Part shown: positions 1-11,414 of the stretch, piece after piece | Position numbering within the stretch: position 1 is the first letter of the stretch | Layout: every line of letters starts with the position of its first letter | NCBI RefSeq assembly: GCF_003752175.1 | Contig: NZ_RJVF01000014.1 | Coordinates: 1-64,000 of the forward strand | Reading direction: 5' to 3' | DNA length: 64,000 nucleotides | DNA from: Comamonas sp. BIGb0124 | Lineage (GTDB): Bacteria; Pseudomonadota; Gammaproteobacteria; Burkholderiales; Burkholderiaceae_C | Program-made: the position numbers and the translations under genes | Notes under the pieces: model-generated | What the model saw: the letters and a program-made list of their open reading frames with translations, nothing else | Told to the model about the DNA's origin: nothing | Database searches by the model: none

Positions 1-89
1 ACTCCTTCCCATCCCGAACAGGACAGTGAAACACCTCCGCGCCGATGATAGTGCGGGTTCCCGTGTGAAAGTAGGTCATCGTCAGGCTC
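1..89 (+). rRNA. rrf: 5S ribosomal RNA, 3' part
   Basis: The first bases match the conserved middle and 3' half of proteobacterial 5S rRNA: the CCCATCCCGAACAGGACAGT loop, the GCCGATGATAGTGCGG segment and the closing GTCAGGCTC strand. The 5' end lies outside the window, so this is the last gene of an rRNA operon read left to right. The 3' end is put at about 88-90 from the terminal helix strand. A terminator follows directly. Confidence 0.95.
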
Positions 90-101
90 TTATAACCAAA
101 C

Positions 102-131
102 CGCCCAACCCCTCAAAAGGTTGGGCGTTTT
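102..131 (+). terminator. Intrinsic terminator of the rRNA operon
   Basis: CGCCCAACC at 102-110 pairs perfectly with GGTTGGGCG at 119-127 around an 8-base loop, followed by TTTT. It sits about 12 bases after the 5S 3' end, as expected for the end of an rrn operon. Confidence 0.9.
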
Positions 132-152
132 GCTTTGGGAAAACGAAAAGCA

Positions 153-1400
<1,248 letters not shown>

Positions 1401-1442
1401 GCCACAGCCGGGGCGTTTCGGCCCCCGCTTGCCTGTGGCGCT

Positions 1443-2380
1443 TCAGTCCCGGCTGGTGAGAATGGCTTGGGCCATTTCCTCGAAACCCGCGCCTCGCTCA
1501 CCGGGTGTGATGTAGGCGGGAAAGTGATCGAGCTGGGGCACAAAACGCCGGACGTTGGCGACCCCCAGGCTGTGGGGCATCCAGTCGAACATGCGTTGAT
1601 CGTTGGTGGAGTCGCCGATATAGGCCCATCGTTCCCGTTCGGCGGCGAGATCGCGGTCGAGCAGGCTCTGGACGATCCACTGTGCGCCCTGGCGCTTGTC
1701 GTGTTCGCCGAACCAGCCGTTGATGTGGATGGAGCTGACGCTCGCATGCAGGCCGGCTGCACGCATCAGGTGGACGACTTGATCGATGTGCCGGGCGTCG
1801 AGGTGGCGGTGTTCGCTGTGGTCGATGGCGATGTCGGTTTCGCGTCCGCCGCTGTCGCTGGCCCGATGGGCGCCGGGGACGGCATGCTCGATGGCGGAGA
1901 CGATCTGCTGGAGTCGTGCGAAGTTGCGTCCGCGGACGTCGGCATCCTGCTGATAGAGGCGGCGGACTGCTGGGGGCTCACCGCGATCGCTGCGGGGTCG
2001 ATGGGCGTCCGGCGAGTCCGGTCGCTGCGTGGGGTCGACGCAGGGCGATGGCGCGTCGATTGCGGCGACGCCGTCCGGATGGTGGGGCAGCCGGGTATGC
2101 GCCGGCAACAGGGCGACGGCCCCGTTTTCGGCCACGATGGCATCGATCGGCCAGGTCGAGGCAAAGGGCAGCGACCAGCCGACGGGCCGGCCGGTGATGG
2201 CGATGACCGCGAGGCCGGCCTGGCGCAGCGCGCCCATGGCCGCCAGGGTGGAGGCGGGGACCTGCCCCTCGGTGGTCAGCGTGTCGTCGATGTCGGTGAG
2301 CACGCCGACCAGCCCCGCACGCGCCGCCAGCGGCCACGCATCGAGCGGGCGCAGGCGGTTGGCGGGAGGCCTGCCGTGGC

Positions 2381-2384
<4 letters not shown>
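1443..2384 (-). CDS. HAD-IIB phosphatase, mannosyl-3-phosphoglycerate phosphatase-like
   Basis: Haloacid dehalogenase superfamily hydrolase of 313 residues. Motif I is TDIDDTLT with the nucleophile at D31 and general acid at D33; TGRP at 65-67 carries motif II; GDSTND at 257-262 carries the magnesium-binding acidic residues. The Cof/MPGP-type cap lies between motifs II and III. An extra Pro/Asp/Arg-rich stretch at about residues 97-140 looks like a poorly conserved insertion. The ATG at 2384 overlaps the prfC stop codon (ATGA), so the two are probably translationally coupled. Mannosyl-3-phosphoglycerate phosphatase is the closest named family, but the substrate cannot be proved from sequence. 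Confidence 0.8.
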
Positions 2385-4018
<1,634 letters not shown>

Positions 4019-4239
4019 GTTGGAGTAGACGCAAACGAGGCTGGGCTTGCGCCCGGGCTGCCGGACACGTGCGTGGATGCCGTCTTGGGGGGCGGCGTCA
4101 CGCAGGCCGGCAGGGCCTGGGACAGGCCTGCGCAAGGAAAAGCGGGGCTCGGGCCCCGCGGATCGCATGATTTTACCGGCCTGCGCCCGCTGCGGCGCGG
4201 TGCAGTGGAGGAGAGGGTGGAGCTGGGCTAGAATGCGGC

Positions 4240-4312
4240 CTGCCGAGGAGCGTTGCAGCATCCCTTTTTTGCGGGTGCGAGGCTCGGTATTCATCGCAAC
4301 GACGCTCGCCCA
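4240..4312 (+). promoter_or_regulatory. S-adenosylhomocysteine (SAH) riboswitch
   Basis: The leader of ahcY carries the SAH riboswitch signature: CCGAGGAGCGTTGCAGC at 4243-4259 and GACGCTCGCC at 4301-4310. CCGAG 4243-4247 pairs with CTCGG 4283-4287 to form P1, and GAGCG around 4248-4252 can pair with CGCTC 4303-4307 as the pseudoknot. This class is known from beta- and gammaproteobacteria upstream of ahcY, where SAH binding switches expression on. It lies about 65 bases before the ahcY start, leaving room for an expression platform over the ribosome-binding site. Confidence 0.9.
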
Positions 4313-4377
4313 CGCTTCTGTGCGGTGAGACTGATTCCCCAGAACGTGGTTTTTTGATATCCGAGAAGGAAAAAACC

Positions 4378-5829
4378 ATGAACGCTAGCTTGAAATCCAC
4401 TGTGGCCGTCGACCATGTCGTGACCGACCTGTCCCTGGCCGCCTGGGGCCGCAAGGAAATCCGGATCGCAGAGACCGAGATGCCCGGCCTGATGGCGATT
4501 CGCGACGAATACGCCGCCAGCCAGCCGCTCAAGGGCGCCCGTATCACCGGCAGCCTGCACATGACCATCCAGACGGCAGTGCTGATCGAGACGCTGCAGG
4601 CACTGGGCGCCACGGTGCGCTGGGCCTCGTGTAACATCTTTTCGACCCAGGACCATGCGGCTGCCGCCATCGTGGCCAACGGTGCCGAAGACGGCCGGGG
4701 CACCCCGGTGTTCGCCGTCAAGGGCGAGAGCCTGGTCGACTACTGGGACTACACCCACCGCATTTTCGACTTCGGCCCCAAGGGCAGCGAAGGCGAAGGC
4801 CCGAACATGATCCTCGACGACGGCGGCGATGCCACGTTGCTGATGCACCTGGGCCGCCGTGCCGAGACCGACCCGTCGCTGCTGGCCAACCCGGCCAGCG
4901 AGGAAGAGCGTGTGCTGTTTGCCGCGATCAAGGCCAAGCTGGCCGAAGACGGCACCTGGTACAGCCGCAAGGGCGCTCAGATCATCGGCGTGACCGAAGA
5001 AACGACCACCGGCGTGCACCGCCTCAATGAAATGTCGGCCAAGGGCACGCTGCTGTTCCGTGCCATCAATGTCAACGACTCGGTGACCAAGAGCAAGTTC
5101 GACAACCTGTACGGCTGCCGCGAGTCGCTGGTCGACGGCATCAAGCGCGCGACCGATGTGATGATCGCCGGCAAGGTGGCTCTGGTGGCCGGTTACGGCG
5201 ACGTGGGCAAGGGCTGTGCGCAGGCGCTGTCGGCGCTGCGCGCGCAGGTCTGGGTGACCGAGATCGACCCCATCAACGCCCTGCAGGCCGCGATGGAAGG
5301 CTACCGTGTCGTGACCCTGGAATACGCCGCCGACAAGGCCGACATCTTCGTGACGACCACGGGCAACAAGGATGTGATCCGCCACGAACACATGGTGGCG
5401 ATGAAGAACGAAGCCATCGTCTGCAACATCGGTCACTTCGACAACGAGATCGACGTGGCCTCGCTCGAACAGTACGAGTGGGAAGAGATCAAGCCCCAGG
5501 TCGACCACATCATCTTCCCGGACGGCAAACGCATCACGCTGCTGGCCAAGGGCCGCCTGGTGAACCTGGGCTGCGCCACGGGCCACCCCAGCTATGTGAT
5601 GTCGTCGTCGTTCGCCAACCAGACGCTGGCGCAGATCGAGCTCTACACCAAGCCCACGGCCTACCAGGCCGGCAAGGTGTATGTGCTGCCCAAGATCCTC
5701 GACGAACACGTCGCGCGCCTGCAGCTTTCCAAGCTGGGTGCACAACTGACGGTGCTGTCGGACGAGCAGGCCGCCTATATCGGCGTGAGCAAAGAGGGCC
5801 CCTACAAGCCCGATACCTACCGCTATTGA
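4378..5829 (+). CDS. ahcY: Adenosylhomocysteinase (SAH hydrolase)
   Basis: Cytosolic NAD-dependent enzyme that splits SAH into homocysteine and adenosine, relieving product inhibition of methyltransferases. Its 483 residues match the long bacterial form. The NAD-binding loop [10 protein letters not shown], the substrate-region motif [18 protein letters not shown], and the C-terminal PDTYRY end are all present. GAGAAGGA 8 bases before ATG 4378 fixes the start. It is the first gene of an operon with tlyA and metF, under the SAH riboswitch; together ahcY and metF feed homocysteine remethylation. Confidence 0.97.
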   Translation: MNASLKSTVAVDHVVTDLSLAAWGRKEIRIAETEMPGLMAIRDEYAASQPLKGARITGSLHMTIQTAVLIETLQALGATVRWASCNIFSTQDHAAAAIVANGAEDGRGTPVFAVKGESLVDYWDYTHRIFDFGPKGSEGEGPNMILDDGGDATLLMHLGRRAETDPSLLANPASEEERVLFAAIKAKLAEDGTWYSRKGAQIIGVTEETTTGVHRLNEMSAKGTLLFRAINVNDSVTKSKFDNLYGCRESLVDGIKRATDVMIAGKVALVAGYGDVGKGCAQALSALRAQVWVTEIDPINALQAAMEGYRVVTLEYAADKADIFVTTTGNKDVIRHEHMVAMKNEAIVCNIGHFDNEIDVASLEQYEWEEIKPQVDHIIFPDGKRITLLAKGRLVNLGCATGHPSYVMSSSFANQTLAQIELYTKPTAYQAGKVYVLPKILDEHVARLQLSKLGAQLTVLSDEQAAYIGVSKEGPYKPDTYRY

Positions 5830-5840
5830 GCACGGCCGGC

Positions 5841-6602
5841 ATGCGAGCGGATCAACTGCTGGTCGAGCGCGGCCTGGCCGCCTCGCGGTCGCAGGCCACG
5901 CGGCTGATCGCCGGCGGGCTGCGCTGGCGGCTTGCGCCCGGGCAGCCCTGGCGTGCGGTTCGCAAGAACGGCGACGAGCTGCCCGAGCAGGCCGAGCTCG
6001 AGCTGGCCGACGACGCCGAGGCACGTTATGTGTCGCGTGGCGGGCTCAAGCTCGAGGGCGCTTTGGCGGCCACGGGGCTCGGCGTGCAGGGACGGATCTG
6101 TCTCGACGTGGGGCAGTCGACCGGCGGCTTCACCGATTGCCTGCTGCAGCAGGGGGCGGAGCGTGTCGTGGGGGTGGACGTGGGTCACGGCCAACTGCAC
6201 GAGCGCCTGCGCACCGACGCCCGGGTGGTGGCGCTGGAGCGGCTCAATGCGCGGCAGCTCGAAGCCGCTCAGCTGGCGCCGGCGGGGGCCGTGTCGTTCG
6301 ACCTGATCACCGGCGATCTGTCCTTCATCTCGCTCACGCTGGTTCTGCCCGCGCTGGCGCCGCTGCTGGCGGCGCAGGGCGACCTGCTGATGCTGGTCAA
6401 GCCCCAGTTCGAACTGCAGCCCGAGGACATCGGCAAGGGCGGGCTGGTGAAAGACCCGGCGCGTTATGCCGATGTCGAGCTGCGCCTGCGGCGAGCCTGC
6501 GCGGAAGCGGGGCTGGCTGTCGTGGCGTGGCTGGATTCGCCCATTGCCGGTGGCGACGGCAACCGGGAGTTTTTTGTACATGCAAGGCGCGCCGCGGCCT
6601 GA
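5841..6602 (+). CDS. tlyA: TlyA-family rRNA 2'-O-methyltransferase / hemolysin A-like
   Basis: This 253-residue protein has an N-terminal S4 RNA-binding domain ([23 protein letters not shown]) and an FtsJ-type Rossmann methyltransferase domain with the SAM loop LDVGQSTGGFTDCLLQQGA. TlyA proteins methylate 16S and 23S rRNA ribose positions; the older hemolysin name is historical. It starts 12 bases after ahcY in the same operon, which makes sense because it is a SAM consumer producing SAH. Confidence 0.9.
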   Translation: MRADQLLVERGLAASRSQATRLIAGGLRWRLAPGQPWRAVRKNGDELPEQAELELADDAEARYVSRGGLKLEGALAATGLGVQGRICLDVGQSTGGFTDCLLQQGAERVVGVDVGHGQLHERLRTDARVVALERLNARQLEAAQLAPAGAVSFDLITGDLSFISLTLVLPALAPLLAAQGDLLMLVKPQFELQPEDIGKGGLVKDPARYADVELRLRRACAEAGLAVVAWLDSPIAGGDGNREFFVHARRAAA

Positions 6603-6714
6603 GGCTGCCCGAGTGCCCGTCGCCGGCCCCGGAGCCGGCGAACCGACCGATCCACAACGCAACACGAGCAACCGCAAGGCCGGCATGGTGTCCGGCCCGA
6701 CGAGGAAAGACAGC

Positions 6715-7560
6715 ATGACCACTCTGCCCATCAGCCTGGAGTTTTTCCCGCCCAAGACCGCCGAGGGCGCCGACAAGCTGCGCCTGGTGCGCCAGCAGCT
6801 GTACGGGCTCGGGCCCGAATTCTGCTCGGTGACCTACGGTGCGGGCGGATCGACGCAGCAGGGGACTTTCGATACCGTGTCGCAGATCCTTGCCGAAGGC
6901 GTGGATGCGGCCAGCCACTTCTCTTGCATCGGTGCGACGCGGGCCTCGGTGGCCGAACAACTGGGCCAGCTCAAGCGCATGGGCGTGAGCCGGCTGGTGG
7001 CGTTGCGCGGCGACCTGCCCAGCGGCTATGGCACCGGTGGCGAGTTCCAGTACGCCAGCGATCTGGTGGCGTTCATCCGCGAAACCACGGGCGACGACTT
7101 CCATATCGAAGTCGCGTGTTATCCGGAAACACATCCGCAGGCGCGCAGTCCCGAGCACGACCTGCAGGCGCTGGCCGCCAAGGTGAAGGCCGGTGCCGAC
7201 AGTGCCATCACGCAGTACTTCTACAACGCCGACGCCTATTTCCGGCTGGTCGACGATGCACGCCGACTGGGATTGGATGTGCCGCTGGTGCCGGGCATCA
7301 TGCCCATCGCCAGTTCGAGCCAGCTGATGCGTTTCTCGGATGCCTGCGGCGCCGAGATTCCGCGCTGGATCCGCCTGCGGCTGCAGAGTTACGGCGACGA
7401 CGTGGCCAGCATCCGGGCGTTCGGGCTGGACGTGGTGGCCGATCTGTGCGAACGCCTGCGGGCGGGCGGCGTGCCGTCGCTGCATTTCTACACGATGAAC
7501 CAGAGCGCCACCATGCTGAGCCTGTGCGAACGCCTGGGGCTGGGGCCGGTCAAGGCCTGA
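6715..7560 (+). CDS. metF: 5,10-methylenetetrahydrofolate reductase
   Basis: Flavoprotein of 281 residues that reduces methylene-THF to methyl-THF, the methyl donor for methionine synthesis. Typical MetF features are SLEFFPPKT at the N-terminus, SVTYGAGGST, and AITQYFYNADAYF in the folate/FAD barrel. ATG 6715 is chosen because it gives the conserved N-terminus and is preceded by GAGGAAA. It is the last gene of the SAH-riboswitch operon and is followed by a bidirectional terminator. Confidence 0.95.
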   Translation: MTTLPISLEFFPPKTAEGADKLRLVRQQLYGLGPEFCSVTYGAGGSTQQGTFDTVSQILAEGVDAASHFSCIGATRASVAEQLGQLKRMGVSRLVALRGDLPSGYGTGGEFQYASDLVAFIRETTGDDFHIEVACYPETHPQARSPEHDLQALAAKVKAGADSAITQYFYNADAYFRLVDDARRLGLDVPLVPGIMPIASSSQLMRFSDACGAEIPRWIRLRLQSYGDDVASIRAFGLDVVADLCERLRAGGVPSLHFYTMNQSATMLSLCERLGLGPVKA

Positions 7561-7580
7561 ACGCCTGCTGCCGGACCATG

Positions 7581-7607
7581 AAAAAAGCCTGCGAAAGCAG
7601 GCTTTTT
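7581..7607. terminator. Bidirectional terminator between metF and rlmJ
   Basis: AAAAAAGCCTGC at 7581-7592, loop GAAA, then GCAGGCTTTTT to 7607. The stem is perfect and has T-runs on both strands, so it serves the converging metF and rlmJ transcripts. Confidence 0.92.
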
Positions 7608-7626
7608 CGTTTTGGCGGGCCGGCGC

Positions 7627-8544
7627 TCAGTCGTCGTGAGCGGTGCCGGCCTTGGGGCGCTGTTCGCCGCCGGACTGCAGGGCAAAGGCGGCCAGCTTGT
7701 CGCGGCCCATGAGGGTGACCATCTGCGGCAGGGCCTGCTGCAGGGCGGCCTTGAGCTTGAACGGCGGGTTGACGACAAACATGCCGCTTTCGGTCAGGCC
7801 CGAGCGTTTGCCGGGCTCGGGCCTGCCGGACTTGATGGCCAGCGAGGCGTTGAGCCACGATTTGCCGGCGCGCAGGGCCAGGTTCTTGAGCTTGCGCGGC
7901 AGGTCGTGCGATTCGGGGCGCGGAATGATGGGGTACCAGATGGCAAAGGTGCCGGTGGCAAAGCGTCCCAGCATTTCGTCGACGTAGGCGACGACGCGGC
8001 CGTAGTCGCTCTTGAGTTCATAGCTGGGATCGACCAGCACCAGGCCGCGGCGGCTGGGGGGCGGCAGGTATTTGCGTGAACCCTCGAAGCCGTCTTCCAT
8101 GAAGAGCTGGATCTGGCGTCCGGCCTGCAGCTGTTCGGTGTTGAGGCGCAGGCTGCGTGCATCGCCGGGGTGCAGTTCGAAGAGCTTGAGGCGGTCGTGC
8201 TCGCGCAACAGGTGCTGGGTGATGAAGGGCGAGCCGGGATAGGCCTTGAGCACGCCCGAGGGATTGAAGGTGGCGACGAGCTCGACATAGGCTTCGAGCG
8301 CGGGCGCCAGCGCTCCCTCGAGGTGCTCCATGCGGCGCAGCAGTTCGAACACCCCTTGCTCGGCTTCGCCGCTGGCTTCGGCGGTGTCGCCGTCGAGCCG
8401 GTAGAGGCCCGCGCCCGCGTGGGTGTCGACGACGGTGAGGGCGGCGTCTTTTTGTGTGAGATGCTGCAACATGGCGACCAGCGTGGTGTGCTTGAGCACA
8501 TCCGCATGGTTGCCGGCATGGAAGGCGTGGCGATAACTGAACAT
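7627..8544 (-). CDS. rlmJ: 23S rRNA (adenine-2030-N6)-methyltransferase
   Basis: Member of the RlmJ/YhiR family (305 residues), which methylates A2030 of 23S rRNA. The N-terminus MFSYRHAFHAGNHADVLKH is diagnostic and sets the start at ATG 8544; YPGSP and VDPSYE (the DPPY-type catalytic motif, with Ser in the third position) follow. DPPY motifs in N6-adenine methyltransferases tolerate this change. It stands alone, divergent from ompW and convergent with metF. Confidence 0.93.
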   Translation of the reverse strand: MFSYRHAFHAGNHADVLKHTTLVAMLQHLTQKDAALTVVDTHAGAGLYRLDGDTAEASGEAEQGVFELLRRMEHLEGALAPALEAYVELVATFNPSGVLKAYPGSPFITQHLLREHDRLKLFELHPGDARSLRLNTEQLQAGRQIQLFMEDGFEGSRKYLPPPSRRGLVLVDPSYELKSDYGRVVAYVDEMLGRFATGTFAIWYPIIPRPESHDLPRKLKNLALRAGKSWLNASLAIKSGRPEPGKRSGLTESGMFVVNPPFKLKAALQQALPQMVTLMGRDKLAAFALQSGGEQRPKAGTAHDD

Positions 8545-8612
8545 GGCGCGATGGTACCCGCAGGGCCGACCTTCCGGGCATGCCGTATGCAAGATTTCAG
8601 GCGAGGTGTTGT

Positions 8613-8626
8613 TTGATCTGGCTCAA
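8613..8626 (+). promoter_or_regulatory. FNR/Anr-type box, distal
   Basis: TTGAT-CTGG-CTCAA differs from the FNR consensus TTGAT-N4-ATCAA at one position. Its centre is 52 bp, about five helical turns, upstream of the second box, so both face the same side of the DNA. It lies in the rlmJ-ompW divergent spacer. Confidence 0.7.
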
Positions 8627-8664
8627 ATCCGCCCTGGAACAGGGGCGGGGACGGGGCTGTTTGT

Positions 8665-8678
8665 TTGATCTGGCGCAA
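8665..8678 (+). promoter_or_regulatory. FNR/Anr-type box, proximal, with a -10 at 8701
   Basis: TTGAT-CTGG-CGCAA, two mismatches from consensus. If its centre (8671.5) is -41.5, the -10 hexamer should be 8701-8706, where CTTAAT (4 of 6 matches) occurs, and the transcript would start at 8713. This is classic class II FNR geometry, and the distal box would be at -93.5. Confidence 0.65.
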
Positions 8679-8740
8679 AGGCGCCCGGGCCGTCGGGGCG
8701 CTTAATCAGGTCACGGGATCGAACCCGTCGATGTGATCCG

Positions 8741-9394
8741 ATGGAAACCAGCATGATTCAAGCATCCAACACGAAACGCCTGGCCACCGCGCTGGCCATG
8801 GCCTTGACCCTGGGCCTGGGGGCTTCGTCCACCTGGGCACAATCCGCATCCTCCGAACAGGCAGACGGCAACTGGCTGGTCCGCGTGCGTGCGGTGCACC
8901 TCGACAGCGCCAACAAGGGCAGCACCACCCCCGACCTGGGGCTGAGCATGAACGACAAGTGGCTGCCCGAGGTCGACTTCAGTTACTTCTTCACGCCCAA
9001 CTGGGCGGCCGAGCTGATCCTGACGGTGCCGCAGAAGCAGAAGCTGTATGCCAACGGCACGCAGATCGGCAGCTTCAAGCATCTGCCGCCGGTCCTGACG
9101 CTGCAGTACCACGTGACGGGCCTGCCCTACGGCATCAAGCCCTACGTGGGGGCCGGCGTGAACTACACCCGCTTCAGCGACCGCGAATTGCCGGCCGGCG
9201 TGTCGATGGACAACGACAGCCTGGGCGGTGCCCTGCAAGCGGGCGTGGATGTGCCGATCGGCAAGAACCTGTACTTCAACGTCGACGTCAAGAAGGTCTA
9301 TATCAAGACCGACGTCAAGCTGGCGGGCGAAAAGATCGGCAGCTTCAAGGCCGATCCCGTGCTCGTGGGCGTCGGTTTGGGCTGGCGGTTCTGA
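8741..9394 (+). CDS. ompW: OmpW-family outer membrane protein
   Basis: Eight-stranded beta-barrel porin of the OmpW family, 217 residues. A Sec signal peptide ending SSTWAQ precedes the mature barrel; WLVRVRAVHLDS, the central PVLTLQYHV strand, PYVGAGVNYTRF and a terminal aromatic (GLGWRF) are family marks. OmpW proteins form a narrow hydrophobic channel and are induced under low oxygen in several proteobacteria, which fits the two FNR-type boxes upstream. ATG 8753 (MIQAS) is a possible alternative start. A strong terminator lies about 125 bases downstream. Confidence 0.9.
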   Translation: METSMIQASNTKRLATALAMALTLGLGASSTWAQSASSEQADGNWLVRVRAVHLDSANKGSTTPDLGLSMNDKWLPEVDFSYFFTPNWAAELILTVPQKQKLYANGTQIGSFKHLPPVLTLQYHVTGLPYGIKPYVGAGVNYTRFSDRELPAGVSMDNDSLGGALQAGVDVPIGKNLYFNVDVKKVYIKTDVKLAGEKIGSFKADPVLVGVGLGWRF

Positions 9395-9518
9395 GCGCCC
9401 GCCGATCGATCGGGTAAAGGATCGCGAGGAGACGAGAGAAGCAGAAACGGTTTGTCTGGCAGGCGGTGTCGCCTGGAGCCCTGGTGTCGCGTCTGGCGGA
9501 CACATTTGGGCTCATTGG

Positions 9519-9559
9519 CCCCCGGAAGTCTGGTGCAAGCGGACTTCCGGGGGATTTTT
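9519..9559 (+). terminator. Terminator after ompW
   Basis: CCCCCGGAAGTC at 9519-9530 pairs perfectly with GACTTCCGGGGG at 9542-9553, followed by ATTTTTC. A 12-bp stem with T-run. Confidence 0.9.
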
Positions 9560-9561
9560 CT

Positions 9562-9567
9562 TATAAT
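9562..9567 (+). promoter_or_regulatory. Possible -10 element for rplM-rpsI
   Basis: A perfect TATAAT lies directly after the ompW terminator, 180 bases before rplM. No good -35 hexamer is seen 16-18 bases upstream, so this is tentative. If it is used, the leader would be about 175 bases, long enough for autoregulation. Confidence 0.4.
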
Positions 9568-9747
9568 GGCAGGCTTTGCAGCGACGACTGGGCTCCGCGG
9601 CAAAGGCTCAGACCGGGTATTTCAGGCTTCCCTTCGGGGGTGCCGGGGGTGCGCGGGCTGATGCAACACCACCTAAGAGGCTCCCTTCAGAGGAGCACCG
9701 ACCGTGGAAAAGAGCCCGCCAAACCTTTATTTTCGAAAGAGAAACTC

Positions 9748-10176
9748 ATGACCACTTTCAGCGCAAAACCCGCTGACGTGCAGCACGAGTGGTTTGTGAT
9801 TGACGCCACCGACAAGGTGCTCGGACGGGTAGCCAGCGAAGTTGCCCTCCGTCTGCGCGGCAAACACAAAGCCATTTATACGCCTCACGTCGATACCGGT
9901 GACTACATCGTCATCATCAACGCTGCCAAGATCAAAGTGACCGGCACCAAGTCCCTGGACAAGGTGTACTACCGTCACTCGGGTTTTCCCGGCGGTATCT
10001 ACGCGACCAACTTCCGCGACATGCAAGCCAAGCATCCCGGCCGCGCCTTGGAAAAGGCCGTCAAGGGCATGCTGCCCAAGGGTCCCCTGGGCTACGCCAT
10101 GATCAAGAAGCTCAAGGTGTACGGCGGTGCTGAGCACCCCCACACCGCTCAACAGCCCAAAGTGCTGGACATCTAA
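9748..10176 (+). CDS. rplM: 50S ribosomal protein L13
   Basis: Large-subunit protein L13, 142 residues, the normal bacterial length. Diagnostic segments are [48 protein letters not shown] and the terminal [25 protein letters not shown] upstream of ATG 9748 serves as ribosome-binding site. It is paired with rpsI 12 bases downstream, the near-universal bacterial L13-S9 operon. Confidence 0.98.
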   Translation: MTTFSAKPADVQHEWFVIDATDKVLGRVASEVALRLRGKHKAIYTPHVDTGDYIVIINAAKIKVTGTKSLDKVYYRHSGFPGGIYATNFRDMQAKHPGRALEKAVKGMLPKGPLGYAMIKKLKVYGGAEHPHTAQQPKVLDI

Positions 10177-10188
10177 GGAGTACTTGAG

Positions 10189-10581
10189 ATGATTGGTGAA
10201 TGGAACAATGGCACCGGCCGTCGCAAATCGAGCGTCGCCCGCGTGTTCCTGAAAAAAGGCACTGGCAAGATCACGATCAACGGGAAAGACATCGGCGAAT
10301 ATTTCGGCCGTGAAACCTCGATCATGATCGCCAGGCAGCCCCTCGTGCTGACCGGCAACGTCGAAGCTTTCGACGTGCAAGTCAACGTGCACGGCGGTGG
10401 CGAATCGGGTCAAGCCGGCGCTGTGCGCCACGGCATCACCCGTGCCCTGATCGACTACGACGCAGCCCTCAAGCCGGGCCTGTCGCAAGCCGGTTACGTG
10501 ACCCGCGACGCTCGCGAAGTCGAGCGTAAGAAGGTCGGCCTGCGCGGCGCCCGTCGTCGCAAGCAGTTCAGCAAGCGCTGA
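10189..10581 (+). CDS. rpsI: 30S ribosomal protein S9
   Basis: Small-subunit protein S9, 130 residues, with the expected [19 protein letters not shown] start, [19 protein letters not shown] core and the basic tail [17 protein letters not shown] that reaches into the P site. AAGGAG precedes ATG 10189. Second gene of the rplM operon, closed by a strong terminator. Confidence 0.98.
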   Translation: MIGEWNNGTGRRKSSVARVFLKKGTGKITINGKDIGEYFGRETSIMIARQPLVLTGNVEAFDVQVNVHGGGESGQAGAVRHGITRALIDYDAALKPGLSQAGYVTRDAREVERKKVGLRGARRRKQFSKR

Positions 10582-10630
10582 TCGGCCTCTCCCTGCATCG
10601 CACGCCTTCGGGTGGCGCGATGCACGGGAC

Positions 10631-10665
10631 AACGACAAGACCGCCTTCGGGCGGTCTTGTCGTTT
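10631..10665 (+). terminator. Terminator of rplM-rpsI
   Basis: AACGACAAGACCGCC at 10631-10645, loop TTCG, and GGCGGTCTTGTCGTT to 10664 form a perfect 15-bp stem capped by a UUCG tetraloop. Confidence 0.93.
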
Positions 10666-10886
10666 GCGTTTCCGGCCTCAGCTACGGTTTGCCGGTGGCG
10701 TACAAAAGACAGGTGCAGATCACTGCAAGGGGTGCAATAGGGCTTCTGGCCCCCTGTTCTGCGCCAGAACGGGCCTTGCAGTACCATTCGTATATCAGCA
10801 GTCCCCCGACACCGTATCGGGCCGCGGTGAACCGGGCCGCGATGCCCCACCCGACACATCCATCCCAGACCGATTGGAGAACCCCC

Positions 10887-11273
10887 ATGAGCGCTGTAGC
10901 CGAACAAATCGTTGATTCCACCGTCTCGTCGACCGACGAGATGCCCTTGCCTTTTGTCTTCACCGACAGCGCTGCGGCCAAGGTCGCCGACCTGATCGCC
11001 GAAGAGGGCAATCCCGATCTCAAGCTGCGGGTGTTTGTGCAGGGGGGCGGTTGCTCGGGTTTCCAGTATGGATTCACGTTTGACGAGATCGTCAACGAGG
11101 ACGACACCACGCTGAGCAAGAACGGCGTGTCTCTGCTGATCGATGCGATGAGCTACCAGTACCTGGTCGGCGCCGAGATCGACTACAAGGAAGACCTCGA
11201 AGGTGCCCAGTTCGTCATCAAGAACCCGAACGCGACGTCGACCTGCGGCTGCGGTTCCAGCTTCTCGACCTGA
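10887..11273 (+). CDS. erpA: Iron-sulfur cluster insertion protein ErpA
   Basis: A-type Fe-S carrier of 128 residues that delivers clusters to apo-enzymes. The three ligand cysteines are present: [11 protein letters not shown] and the C-terminal [13 protein letters not shown] at 10876-10880 sets ATG 10887 as start. It is flanked by its own terminators, so it is probably monocistronic. The position next to rplM-rpsI is common in Burkholderiales. Confidence 0.95.
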   Translation: MSAVAEQIVDSTVSSTDEMPLPFVFTDSAAAKVADLIAEEGNPDLKLRVFVQGGGCSGFQYGFTFDEIVNEDDTTLSKNGVSLLIDAMSYQYLVGAEIDYKEDLEGAQFVIKNPNATSTCGCGSSFST

Positions 11274-11322
11274 TCGACCCGGGTCCCGGGCGCACGATGG
11301 CGCTCCGGTCCCCGCCCGATGT

Positions 11323-11359
11323 AAAAACGCCCGATGCGCAGGCCGCGACGGGCGTTTTT
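11323..11359. terminator. Terminator between erpA and anmK
   Basis: AAAAACGCCCG at 11323-11333 pairs with CGGGCGTTTTT at 11349-11359. A-run and T-run make it usable by both converging genes. Confidence 0.88.
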
Positions 11360-11414
11360 GTGTTTTGGGGCAGGCCTCAGGCCTCGGCCGGTGGGCCGGG
11401 CCGGTCCGGGTCGG

